A stretch of 8,925 nt of DNA from JBCCEV01 sp039030125 (GCA_039030125.1 JBCCEV010000163.1:1-8925), one strand, 5' to 3'; shown: positions 1 through 6,817, numbered from the stretch's first letter. Numbers and translations: made by a program. Notes: generated by a model from the letters alone, not told the origin.

Positions 1-513
1 GTCGTCTAGGAAGCGCTCGTTCTCATCAGCGGGGAAAGTCGCATGCCAACTACCGAGCACCGGGTTTTCGGTGAAGCTGGTGCTCGTTGCGGGCAGCCGC
101 GGCCCTGGGCGCGACAGGGTGGGCGGCAGCGTTTTTGTCTCCAGATCCGCAACTTCCTGCGCATGTAATGCCAGCGAAGCAGTTGCGGCAACACAGATTT
201 CCTCAGCGTCATTGGCCACGGCGATCGCGACGATTCCATCGTCGTCGCCGTGAGTCAGCGTGATCGATAGTTGGTCGCCGACATAAACCGGTCTGCGAAA
301 TCTGACTTCGATGCAGCCCCGATCCAGCCATTCCTCCCCGAAGTGTTCGATAAGCGACGGCGCGAGATAGCCGTAGGCGGTGACCCCAGGCACCAAGGCG
401 CCCTTAAACCCTGCGGCTTTGGCGGCAGCATCGTCATGCATCGGGTTACCGCTGTCGGCAGCGTCGTTATGTGCGACCACGTTGCGCACCGAGATTGTGT
501 GGGCTGCAACCAT
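1..513 (-). CDS. MaoC-like hotdog-fold dehydratase/hydratase family protein (C-terminus beyond the window)
   Basis: An open frame without a stop runs from ATG 513 to the left edge, giving 171 residues, so the 3' end is missing. Residues 23-49 read as the MaoC/hydratase-2 region: N-P-M-H-D-D at 23-28, then A-G-F-K-G-A-L-V-P-G-V. R-F-R-R-P-V-Y-V-G-D at 71-80 is the usual following hotdog strand. MaoC proteins add water to, or remove it from, acyl-CoA thioesters in the cytoplasm. His26 is in place, but the usual catalytic Asp two residues before Asn-Pro is Ser21 here, with Asp20 one position further off, so activity is uncertain. GAGGG about 9 nt upstream supports ATG 513; a GTG two codons earlier lies too close to it. 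The gene starts 12 bp after the stop of the enoyl-CoA hydratase-like gene, as in an operon. The family call is firm; the substrate is unknown. Confidence 0.82.
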   Translation of the reverse strand, partial: MVAAHTISVRNVVAHNDAADSGNPMHDDAAAKAAGFKGALVPGVTAYGYLAPSLIEHFGEEWLDRGCIEVRFRRPVYVGDQLSITLTHGDDDGIVAIAVANDAEEICVAATASLALHAQEVADLETKTLPPTLSRPGPRLPATSTSFTENPVLGSWHATFPADENERFLDD

Positions 514-525
514 GTTCACGCACCC

Positions 526-1404
526 TCAAGTTCGGGTGCGGGGATAGTGGGCTGCCGCCGCGCGCTCGCGAACCCACTGCAGCATCTTTTGGAATTTCGC
601 ACCACCGTCCCTGAGCATGGCATTTAAATCCGAAAGGCTGGTGTAAAACGTTTGGTCCGATGCGTCTTCAAGCTTTAGACCATCCGCGTAGGTGCCCATG
701 CCGCCCTCGACAATAAGATGTTTGTAGCGGCGAACCGACAGTGGATGATTGTCCGTCATCATCAGCGCGACGTTGATCGCTTCCTCATCTAATGCTGCTT
801 TGTCGGGCAGCACTTTTTGCACGAGACCCCAGCTTAGCGCCATGTCCGCATCGATCGGGTAGGACGACATACACGCTAGACTGGCGTTGGCGGGACCTGC
901 GATTTGCATCAAGCGCTGAGAGATCCGGCGCCCCGGATGCACGCCATATTTAGCATGATTGTCCATGAACACGGCTTGTCGAGAGGCCAGCAGAACATCG
1001 CAGGACAGCGCAATTTCAAAACCACCTGTGACCGCCGCGCCATTCACCGCGCCAATGATAGGGTAGGGACAATCCCACATCGCGAAGAAGGGATCGCCGT
1101 CACGCGGGACGCCTTGTTCAAGATAGTCCCCCGCCAAGCTGGCGATATCGAGGCCCACCGTAAAGGAATCCCCTGCGGCGCGAAGGATCACGACCTGGCG
1201 GGGATCAACTTGCGCATCTTCTTTGGCATTCGCAGTGATTTCATCAAAGGCTTGCGCCATTGCGCCCATGAGCTGAACACTGAGCGTGTTGAGCTTATCT
1301 GGCGTGTTCATCGTCACGATCAACACGCGCGTGTTGCTGGTTAGTTCGTCGACCAATACCTCGTCGTTTGCACCATAAGTTTTGATCCGATTGAGTTCAT
1401 TCAT
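526..1404 (-). CDS. Enoyl-CoA hydratase/isomerase (crotonase) family protein
   Basis: A 292-residue crotonase-fold protein, slightly longer than the usual 255-270. The oxyanion-hole segments are visible: A-G-D-S-F-T-V-G-L-D-I at 77-87 and V-N-G-A-A-V-T-G-G-F-E at 120-130. Glu130 matches the first catalytic Glu of rat mitochondrial hydratase (Glu144). The second (Glu164) is replaced by His150 in F-M-D-N-H-A-K-Y-G, twenty residues on. From memory, a branch of annotated enoyl-CoA hydratases has an 'ADTHARVG'-type sequence here, so this is probably a subfamily trait rather than decay. The reaction may be hydration, isomerisation or another crotonase reaction on an acyl-CoA. Its ATG overlaps the TGA stop of the upstream selenoprotein candidate (ATGA), which implies translational coupling. 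GGGGAAG in the end of the upstream gene can serve as ribosome binding site. A MaoC-like gene follows, consistent with a fatty-acid or related acyl-CoA degradation operon. Confidence 0.9.
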   Translation of the reverse strand: MNELNRIKTYGANDEVLVDELTSNTRVLIVTMNTPDKLNTLSVQLMGAMAQAFDEITANAKEDAQVDPRQVVILRAAGDSFTVGLDIASLAGDYLEQGVPRDGDPFFAMWDCPYPIIGAVNGAAVTGGFEIALSCDVLLASRQAVFMDNHAKYGVHPGRRISQRLMQIAGPANASLACMSSYPIDADMALSWGLVQKVLPDKAALDEEAINVALMMTDNHPLSVRRYKHLIVEGGMGTYADGLKLEDASDQTFYTSLSDLNAMLRDGGAKFQKMLQWVRERAAAAHYPRTRT

Positions 1405-1982
1405 TGTTCTTCCCCTGATGAGTTAAAGCCTTCCTCAAGCGCGGCGTAAATTTGTTCAAATGAAGGGCGGTTGCGAAAGCCCGGTTCAGCGAGCTTGAAT
1501 CTCACGACGCCATCGCCGTCAAGCAACATGACGCCAGGATGGGGTACTCCGTAGGCGCCGTGGCCCGGGGGATATTGCTCGTTGAGAACGCCGAAGGCCT
1601 TGGCATGCTTGGCTTCGACATCATGAAGCAGGGGATAGTTGAGATTGTTATTGGTGTGAAAAATCGCGAGCGTGGCGGGGACATCAGAGGTCATGGCCGC
1701 AACGCCGAACCCAAGTTCAGCGAATCGCGGTTGCCACTTTGCCAGTTCGACCAACTGGCGTTTACAAAACGGTCACCAGTCTGCCGAGCGGTTCATGAAC
1801 AGCAACAGACCGTTCTTACCCTTGAGATCGTCGAAGCTTTGGGTTGTCCCAAGTTGATTGGGCGCCTGAAGGATAGGTAAAGGCGCATCCTTTTGTGGTC
1901 CCCAAGATTGTTGATACTCGGTTGCTATCGCGGGCAACATCAAGGAGAGAAGTGACACTAAAGTACTGGCGCGCAAAAACAT
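1401..1982 (-). CDS. Exported peroxiredoxin-like (AhpC/TSA, thioredoxin-fold) selenoprotein, read through an in-frame UGA as selenocysteine
   Basis: A single 193-residue frame runs from ATG 1982 to the TGA at 1401-1403 if the in-frame TGA at 1773-1775 (codon 70) is read as selenocysteine. The protein flanking that codon is N-R-S-A-D-W-[UGA]-P-F-C-K-R-Q-L-V-E-L. Relatives have W-C-P-Y/F-C here, so Sec70 replaces the first redox Cys and Cys73 is the resolving partner (UxxC). Residues about 30-185 follow the AhpC/TSA thioredoxin fold, with M-T-S-D near 98 and G-V-P-H-P-G, probably containing the cis-Pro, in the second half. Residues 1-20 look like a Sec signal peptide (hydrophobic core, A-I-A before the likely cut), so it should act outside the cytoplasm, perhaps as a peroxide or disulfide reductase. 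GGGGA about 6 nt upstream supports this ATG over the longer frame opening at 2213 inside the divergent gene. The SECIS-like hairpin follows the TGA. The gene is first in an operon and overlaps the next start by 4 nt. Alternatives are a point-mutated Cys codon (pseudogene) or a sequencing error. Confidence 0.85.
1741..1759 (-). promoter_or_regulatory. Candidate bacterial SECIS hairpin
   Basis: In the mRNA a perfect 7-bp stem, GCCAGUU paired with AACUGGC, closes a 5-nt loop GGUCG. The stem starts 13 nt after the UGA and the loop G lies 20 nt after it. That fits the known bacterial SECIS layout, where an apical loop beginning with G sits roughly 16-37 nt downstream of the Sec codon. The loop shares GGUC with the GGUCU loop of E. 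coli fdhF, which SelB binds. Unlike E. coli fdhF, no bulged U is obvious in this upper stem. A weak lower stem (UUU with AAA) could extend it. The hairpin is inside the coding frame and encodes Q-L-V-E-L, conserved-looking residues of the family. Confidence 0.78.
1773..1775 (-). other. In-frame UGA, predicted selenocysteine codon
   Basis: This is codon 70 of the peroxiredoxin-like gene, lying between Trp69 and Pro71. Family alignment expects the first Cys of the redox motif here, and Cys-to-Sec exchange is the hallmark of selenoproteins. Coding character and family similarity continue without a frame change on both sides. UGA also terminates this same gene (1401-1403) and the next one (526-528), so the genome does not simply read UGA as Trp. 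Confidence 0.84.
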
Positions 1983-2094
1983 ACGGATCCCCGGGGTGAT
2001 GGTCTGCGGATGATAACCGCTCAAGCCGCGATTCTGGGAGCCTGTTGAGAACCTTATAATAGGCTGACGCTTCGATATGAATCTGGGGAGATCA
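1983..2094. promoter_or_regulatory. Divergent intergenic region between the selenoprotein operon and the SDR operon
   Basis: These 112 bp must hold the promoters for both transcription units. On the plus strand TATAAT at 2055-2060 is a perfect -10 hexamer, placing a start near 2067, 28 nt before the SDR start codon. At 17-bp spacing the -35 would be TTCTGG (2032-2037), a poor match. On the minus strand the same AT-rich patch reads TATTAT, with no convincing -35. GGGGAG (2085-2090) and GGGGA just upstream of 1982 are the two ribosome binding sites. No operator repeat was recognised. Confidence 0.45.
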
Positions 2095-2850
2095 ATGGGA
2101 AACGCAAAAGAGGTGGCGCTAATTGTCGGTGGTGGACCGGGAATCAGTTCAAGTTGCGCGAGGTTATTCAGTGAACAGGGCATGGTGGTGGCGGTCGCGG
2201 CGCGAAATCCCAATAAGCCTGAACTTGAGAAACTAAAGGAGCAAACGGGGGCAACTTGCTACGCGTGCGATGCCAGCGAAGCCGGTGAGGTGGCGCGCCT
2301 GTTCGAATCAGTTACTCAAGAGCTCGGTGCCCCACGGCTGGTGGTTCACAATATCGATGGACGAACGATGGACATCTTTCGTAAAGAAATTACCGAAGCC
2401 GATCCCGAGCTCGTGCTGAACACCATCAAGAACTCGGCTTACAGTGCATTCTTAGTAGGGCAGCAAGCCGCGGTCCGAATGCTAGAAAATGAAGTGCAAG
2501 GTGATGAGCACCGCGGGACGATCATATTCACCAATGCCAGCGCTGCCCTTAAAGGTTATGCGAAATCGGGCGCGTTCGCGATCGCTTCTGCCGGCAAGGC
2601 TCAATTAGCTCAGAGCATGGCCCGTGAGCTTATGCCTAAGGGGATCCATGTGGCCAATGTCCCGATCGATGCCGCAATCGGTTGGACGCAAGAGGACGGT
2701 TCGCGCAAGCATCGGCTTGCGGGCACTGCGGTCGAGGATAATTTGGCTGATCCCGATCACATCGCTCAAACTTATCTGCAGCTTCACCGCCAACATCGTT
2801 CGACTTGGGCGTTCGAAGTGGTCCTGCGACCCTGGGTTGAGAATTGGTAG
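2095..2850 (+). CDS. Atypical short-chain dehydrogenase/reductase (SDR) family protein
   Basis: A 251-residue Rossmann-fold SDR of normal length. V-G-G-G-P-G-I-S-S at 11-19 is the dinucleotide-binding Gly motif in a GGGPG variant. C-D-A-S at 58-61 is the usual Asp after the second strand, and N-A-S at 147-149 could supply the catalytic Ser. Lys168 of the active site is present, but the Tyr of YxxxK is Ala164 (A-S-A-G-K). The following sequence, Q-S-M-A-R-E-L-M-P-K-G-I-H-V-A, is typical of SDRs. An SDR subgroup lacking this Tyr is common in Proteobacteria, so the protein is probably intact but its reaction is unclear. GGGGAG ends 4 nt before ATG 2095, so this start is preferred over the ATG at 2077. 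It is the first gene of a plus-strand run; the next gene begins 18 bp after its stop. Confidence 0.86.
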   Translation: MGNAKEVALIVGGGPGISSSCARLFSEQGMVVAVAARNPNKPELEKLKEQTGATCYACDASEAGEVARLFESVTQELGAPRLVVHNIDGRTMDIFRKEITEADPELVLNTIKNSAYSAFLVGQQAAVRMLENEVQGDEHRGTIIFTNASAALKGYAKSGAFAIASAGKAQLAQSMARELMPKGIHVANVPIDAAIGWTQEDGSRKHRLAGTAVEDNLADPDHIAQTYLQLHRQHRSTWAFEVVLRPWVENW

Positions 2851-2868
2851 CGCCTGAGCATAGAAACA

Positions 2869-3732
2869 ATGAAATTCGGGATCAGTTTGCCCAACAACCA
2901 AGGCGTCAAGTCCATCAGGGATCTAATTAAGCTCGCTAAAGACGCCGAAGCGATGGGCTATAACTCGGTATGGGTGAGCGAGCACTTATTTCACGCGAGT
3001 TACGTTGCCGAGCGCCTGGGTACGAGTCCCTACCATGAAGCGATGATGATCTTGGCCGCCGTTGCCCCCGCGACCACCAAGGTCCGGTTAGGCACCTCAG
3101 TGCTCGTATTGCCTTGGCATCATCCGGCGCGGTTGGCAAAACAGGTCGCGAGCTTGGATGAGCTTTCCGATGGAAGAGTGGATCTTGGGATCGGCGTGGC
3201 GCAAACCCCTGATGAGTTCGCGAACCTAAATGTTCCGTATAGCGAGCGCGGCGCGATCACCGACGACAGCATCGACGCGATGCGGGTTCTGTGGGAGCAA
3301 GATGTGCCGGCGTATAGCGGCAAGTATTTTTCCTTCGAGGGACTCCGATTTGAACCTAAACCGGTGCAGTCGCCGCTGCCGATTTTAGTAGGAGGGAATT
3401 CTGATCGCGCCCTGCGACGGGTACGCGAAAAAGGTCAAGGATGGCATGCGATGGTGCTATCGCCCGATGAGATCAAAGAAAAAGCGAGCTTGGTTGATAA
3501 CAAACCAATCTCGATCCGCCAAATGCTCGCGATTGTCGACGAACCTTGGGAGCGTCCGGTTGGGCAGCGCCGCACGATGAAAGGGACAGTGGAGGAATTA
3601 CGCGAATTAGTCAGCGCTTATGCCGACGCCGGCATGGATGAAATCGTGATCGATTCGAACACCAGGGACCTCGATGCGACACGCTCGATCTACGATCGTT
3701 TCTTAAATGAAATCGCGGCACATAGTGTTTAG
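2869..3732 (+). CDS. LLM-class (luciferase-like) flavin/F420-dependent oxidoreductase
   Basis: A 287-residue bacterial-luciferase-like TIM barrel. It opens with M-K-F-G-I-S-L-P-N-N. The family landmarks follow in order: V-W-V-S-E-H at 34-39, L-G-T-S-V-L-V-L-P-W-H-H-P at 74-86, L-D-E-L-S-D-G-R at 96-103, G-I-G-V at 107-110, and P-L-P-I-L-V-G-G at 169-176. The overall pattern resembles the F420-dependent group of the TIGR03619 type, although FMN use cannot be excluded from sequence. Such enzymes reduce or oxygenate small organic substrates in the cytosol. No strong Shine-Dalgarno precedes the ATG, so translation may depend partly on the SDR gene ending 18 bp upstream. The methyltransferase starts 8 bp after this stop, supporting co-transcription of the three genes. 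The substrate is unknown. Confidence 0.88.
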   Translation: MKFGISLPNNQGVKSIRDLIKLAKDAEAMGYNSVWVSEHLFHASYVAERLGTSPYHEAMMILAAVAPATTKVRLGTSVLVLPWHHPARLAKQVASLDELSDGRVDLGIGVAQTPDEFANLNVPYSERGAITDDSIDAMRVLWEQDVPAYSGKYFSFEGLRFEPKPVQSPLPILVGGNSDRALRRVREKGQGWHAMVLSPDEIKEKASLVDNKPISIRQMLAIVDEPWERPVGQRRTMKGTVEELRELVSAYADAGMDEIVIDSNTRDLDATRSIYDRFLNEIAAHSV

Positions 3733-3740
3733 GGGGGCAC

Positions 3741-4379
3741 GTGAATTTTTATGACAATCATATTTTGCCGCGGATGATCGACCTGATTTGCGGGCACCGG
3801 GCTTTCGCCGAGCAGCGGGCCAAGATGATCCCCAAAGCGTCGGGGCGGGTGCTGGAAGTAGGCTACGGCACCGGCACCAGCCTGCAATGGTACGACCGGG
3901 ATAAGGTTTCGGAGTTGGTCGCGCTCGATCCCGCGAGCGGTGCCATGGCTATGGCCGCGAAGCGGGAGCGCAATCTGTCGTTTCCGGTTGAGCATGTGAG
4001 TCTGCGCGGTGAAGAAATTCCGCTCGACGCTGAGAGTGTCGACACCGTTGTGGTGGCCTGCACACTTTGTACGATCCCGGATGTGATCACCGCGGTCCAA
4101 GGTATGCATCGGGTTTTGAAATCCGGTGGGAAGTTGTTGTTTATGGAGCATGGCCGCTCGCCCCGCCCGGCAATAGAAAAGTGGCAGCGGCGCCTCAACA
4201 AGCCTTGGGGGTTCGCGTTTGGCGGGTGCACCTTGCTGCGACGGCCTCCAGATTTGCTCTGCGATAACGGTTTCGAAATTGGTGAAACCGAAGAGTTGGA
4301 GATCCCTAAACCACCATTGATTCCAGGGATCACCTTGGTCAAGCACAACTATCTGGGGGTCGCCCGGCGCACCAATTAA
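3741..4379 (+). CDS. Class I SAM-dependent methyltransferase (METTL7-like / UbiE-type)
   Basis: A 212-residue methyltransferase starting with GTG, preceded by a GGGGGG ribosome binding site 3 nt upstream of it. Motif I is V-L-E-V-G-Y-G-T-G at 37-45, which binds SAM. Asp63 ends the second strand. V-D-T-V-V-V-A-C-T-L-C at 100-110 is motif IV-like, and V-L-K-S-G-G-K-L-L-F-M-E-H-G at 125-138 is the post-motif region. The later E-H ... W-Q-R-R-L-N-K-P-W ... G-G-C-T-L-L-R pattern resembles the METTL7/TMT1 group, which in animals includes thiol methyltransferases; that is similarity from memory, not evidence of the same substrate. It follows the LLM oxidoreductase by 8 bp and probably shares its transcript. 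An internal ATG at 3771 would cut into the N-terminal region, so the GTG is preferred. Confidence 0.88.
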   Translation: MNFYDNHILPRMIDLICGHRAFAEQRAKMIPKASGRVLEVGYGTGTSLQWYDRDKVSELVALDPASGAMAMAAKRERNLSFPVEHVSLRGEEIPLDAESVDTVVVACTLCTIPDVITAVQGMHRVLKSGGKLLFMEHGRSPRPAIEKWQRRLNKPWGFAFGGCTLLRRPPDLLCDNGFEIGETEELEIPKPPLIPGITLVKHNYLGVARRTN

Positions 4380-4415
4380 CAACGCGCTGAGTACCGCTCA
4401 TGCGTTAGGTATTTC

Positions 4416-5057
4416 ATGAAAATCGCCATTATCGACGACCACCGTTTGTTCTTGGAGGCGATGCATCGTGTGTTGCGTGACGAATTTCCGGTCGTTGAAG
4501 TACTTGCCTTCCAACGTGCCGGTGAGGCATTTGCCCATCTAAAAAGTGAAAGCGAACCGGACCTGATGCTCGTTGATCTGGCGATGCCGGAAATTGACGG
4601 GTTTGGATTTATTGATCGGCTCAATCAGCTCAAATTGTCCGTGCCAGTGGTGGTGCTTTCGGCAACCGAGAGCCTCTTTCAAGTGCGTCGAGCGCTTGAG
4701 GCGGGCGCGGTTGGCTTTATTCCCAAAACGCTGTCTGTTGAAGATACCGTGGCTGCGATCCGAACGGTCATTGAAACGGGGGAGTATCTGCCCGCCCAAG
4801 TGCGCAGCGGCCTTCGCAAAATTTCTAACCGCGGCGAAGCGGGGGTCGCGAATCTCTCTCCGCGTCAATTCGAAGTGATGGTCTTGGTGGCCAAAGGATT
4901 GTCCAATCAGGCGATTGCTAAAGGTTTGGGCATTTCGCTAGCAACCGTGAAATCTCACGTTCAAGTGGTGTTGGCGGAATTAGGAGTCAGCAATCGCACG
5001 CAATGTGCGTTGCGGGCGGTAAAACTGGGCTTGTTAATGCCCAGTGAAATCGAGTGA
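4416..5057 (+). CDS. NarL/LuxR-family two-component response regulator
   Basis: A 213-residue response regulator with two domains. The receiver (1-120) has the acidic pocket Asp7-Asp8, phospho-acceptor Asp54 (L-V-D-L-A-M-P), Ser82 and Lys104 (I-P-K). The C-terminal LuxR/GerE helix-turn-helix (about 146-208) has L-S-P-R-Q-F-E-V, G-L-S-N-Q-A-I-A and T-V-K-S-H-V recognition-helix residues. Phosphorylation should control DNA binding at target promoters. It lies 36 bp after the methyltransferase, so read-through from that operon is possible. Its stop is 5 bp from the end of the convergent hybrid histidine kinase, the likely partner. AGG about 7 nt upstream is a modest ribosome binding site. Targets are unknown; nearby candidates are the methyltransferase operon and the PEP-CTERM genes, which is inference only. 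Confidence 0.92.
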   Translation: MKIAIIDDHRLFLEAMHRVLRDEFPVVEVLAFQRAGEAFAHLKSESEPDLMLVDLAMPEIDGFGFIDRLNQLKLSVPVVVLSATESLFQVRRALEAGAVGFIPKTLSVEDTVAAIRTVIETGEYLPAQVRSGLRKISNRGEAGVANLSPRQFEVMVLVAKGLSNQAIAKGLGISLATVKSHVQVVLAELGVSNRTQCALRAVKLGLLMPSEIE

Positions 5058-5062
5058 GTAAC

Positions 5063-6811
5063 CTAGTGGCGGCGAAGCTGCGTTGCCAGCACGCTGCGTA
5101 ATTTCGCGGCTGCGACGGGCTTTTTGAGCAGTTGATTTGGGTCAAAAGTCGCCGGGAGGTCCAGCGCCGATGCATCCTCGCCGGTTAAGAGGATCTTCGC
5201 GATTTTTACAGGCGCTTGTGCCGCAATGTGCTCCAGCAGCTCCGCACCGTTCATCTTGCCCGGCAGCCGGTAATCGCAAACAACGAGTTCGGGCGAGAAT
5301 CCCGAATCGAGGACGGTTGTGGCTTGAGACGAATCGACCGCAACTTTGACATCGCAACCCCAGTTACGCATCAACAACGCCATCGCGTCCTGAATATCAA
5401 TGTCGTCTTCGACGAGAAGGATGCGCTTGCCTTCTAGGCCAATCGGTGTGGAGTCGAGGTCCTTTATTGCGGCAGAATCATCGGCCCGAGGGATCTGTAT
5501 CGAGAACACGCTGCCTTTTCCTAACTCGGAACGCACTTCAAGCTCATGCCCCAAAATTTGTGTCGTTTCTTTAACCACTGCCAGGCCTAATCCGAAACCT
5601 TTGCGCCTGTCTCGCGCGGCGTTCCCCAGTTGCTGGAAGGCGGAGAAAATCTCAGCGAACTTGTCTTCTGGAATGCCTACGCCGGTATCCCAGACTTGAA
5701 GCTTGATCGTCGTGACCGCTGAGCGGGAGGTCACCAACAAACCACCGGTTTCGGTGTAACGGATAGCATTATCGATAAGATTCCGCACACATCTCTGCAG
5801 CAATACAGGGTCCGAATATACGCGATGCCCCGCAGCCCGAAATCGGACCTGCAACTGCTTTTGCGCCGCTTGCTCGCTGGCTTCCACACATAGTGGTTTG
5901 AGGAGGGAGTCGAGCGCGAACGGTTCTTTTTCGATGCTTACGCGAGGGCCGTCCAATCTGGAAAGATCGAGGAGCGTGTTGGTAAGGTTCGATAAGCCAT
6001 TTAACGCGGCGCGCAAGCGCTCAGAAAGCTCGCGCGTGGAACCTTCTGGCAAGTCACGGTGCATTGATTCGGCAAATAATTCAGCCGCTTGCAAAGGTTG
6101 CCGCAGGTCGTGGCTAGCGGCGGCGAGAAATAGCGACTTCTGCGCATTGGCGGTTTCCGCTTGCTTTTTTTTCTGTTCCAAGTCGGCGAGTAGTTCATCG
6201 TTTGCAATACGTAGGCCAATCGAGGTGTTGAGGATGGTCTGGATGTGCAACGCGAAAATGATTGAGACCACCAACACAATGACCGTGAATTGGGCCATTA
6301 GTACGAAGTCCTGGTAAGGGTAGAGCCAGGAAAACCCAAATGCGCCAATCGCCATTGGCAGGGCCCAGGTCAAATACGCTTTGAAGTGCGCGGCGAGGAT
6401 CACCGTGCCGCCGAGGATCAATCCGAAAAGCTGCAAGTACAAATAGACCAGCATCAGAACATCGAGCTTGCCTTGCACGAGAAAGGGCAAATAAGCCCAA
6501 AGCGATCCGATAACGAGATTATGAACGGTGAGCCGATTAAACCATTTCGCGGGCACACCTGAGTAACCTAGACCAAAGGGTTTGATGAGATAGAAGTAGC
6601 TGACAACGAGATAGACCGTGTGCGCTGCGACCCATATTGGAACGCTGATTCCGTGACTTGCGTCGTAGAGGTAATAGGCGGCAACCAAGGAAAGTGGCAA
6701 GGTCCACCAGTGCCCCAATGCGATTTGCTCGTAGAGCAAGCGGTACTTTTCGCGCGCGAACGCGGCTTGCGCCGAGCGCGTTTGGTCCGGGTTCGAATTC
6801 CTAGTCCACAT
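5063..6811 (-). CDS. Membrane-bound hybrid sensor histidine kinase (HisKA-HATPase-REC)
   Basis: A 582-residue protein from ATG 6811; a TTG two codons earlier (6817) is the only upstream alternative before a stop, and neither has a clear ribosome binding site. About six hydrophobic segments span residues 36-191, so the sensor is in the membrane with no large periplasmic domain. A short coiled linker leads to the phospho-acceptor His234 in S-H-D-L-R-Q-P-L-Q. The ATPase domain has N348 (L-I-D-N-A-I-R-Y), D-T-G-V-G-I-P at 375-381 and G-F-G-L-G-L at 405-410. A C-terminal receiver starts near 462, with Asp469-Asp470, phospho-acceptor Asp513 (C-D-Y-R-L-P-G) and Lys564 (K-K-P). Kinases with this H-D-L-R-Q-P-L-Q box often pair with LuxR-type regulators, and one ends 5 bp away on the opposite strand. 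The terminal receiver may act as a phosphate sink or internal brake. The signal is unknown. Confidence 0.93.
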   Translation of the reverse strand: MWTRNSNPDQTRSAQAAFAREKYRLLYEQIALGHWWTLPLSLVAAYYLYDASHGISVPIWVAAHTVYLVVSYFYLIKPFGLGYSGVPAKWFNRLTVHNLVIGSLWAYLPFLVQGKLDVLMLVYLYLQLFGLILGGTVILAAHFKAYLTWALPMAIGAFGFSWLYPYQDFVLMAQFTVIVLVVSIIFALHIQTILNTSIGLRIANDELLADLEQKKKQAETANAQKSLFLAAASHDLRQPLQAAELFAESMHRDLPEGSTRELSERLRAALNGLSNLTNTLLDLSRLDGPRVSIEKEPFALDSLLKPLCVEASEQAAQKQLQVRFRAAGHRVYSDPVLLQRCVRNLIDNAIRYTETGGLLVTSRSAVTTIKLQVWDTGVGIPEDKFAEIFSAFQQLGNAARDRRKGFGLGLAVVKETTQILGHELEVRSELGKGSVFSIQIPRADDSAAIKDLDSTPIGLEGKRILLVEDDIDIQDAMALLMRNWGCDVKVAVDSSQATTVLDSGFSPELVVCDYRLPGKMNGAELLEHIAAQAPVKIAKILLTGEDASALDLPATFDPNQLLKKPVAAAKLRSVLATQLRRH

Positions 6812-6817
6812 AAGCAA

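Noticed and set aside
271..627. Plus-strand frame of 118 codons opposite the MaoC-like and crotonase genes
   Set aside because: Antisense shadow with no recognisable motif, while the minus-strand genes have clear family signatures.
904..1344. Plus-strand frame of 146 codons opposite the crotonase gene
   Set aside because: Antisense shadow; composition rich in His and Arg with no family resemblance.
1401..1754. A stand-alone short peroxiredoxin starting at 1754
   Set aside because: It would lack the signal peptide, the first strands and both redox positions, and it has no good ribosome binding site. It is the downstream half of the selenoprotein frame.
1401..1982. Pseudogene by nonsense mutation
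   Set aside because: There is no other lesion, the stop sits exactly at the redox Cys, a SECIS-like hairpin follows, and the downstream gene is coupled through an intact overlap. Not fully excluded without selB/selC in the genome.
2045..2060. TTGAGA and TATAAT as a sigma-70 promoter pair
   Set aside because: The two hexamers are only 4 bp apart, whereas about 17 bp is needed. Only the TATAAT was kept as a weak -10 candidate.
1773..2213. A longer minus-strand frame starting at 2213 for the peroxiredoxin-like gene
   Set aside because: The part upstream of 1982 overlaps the well-supported SDR gene and has no family similarity. The ATG at 1982 has a ribosome binding site and begins a proper signal peptide.
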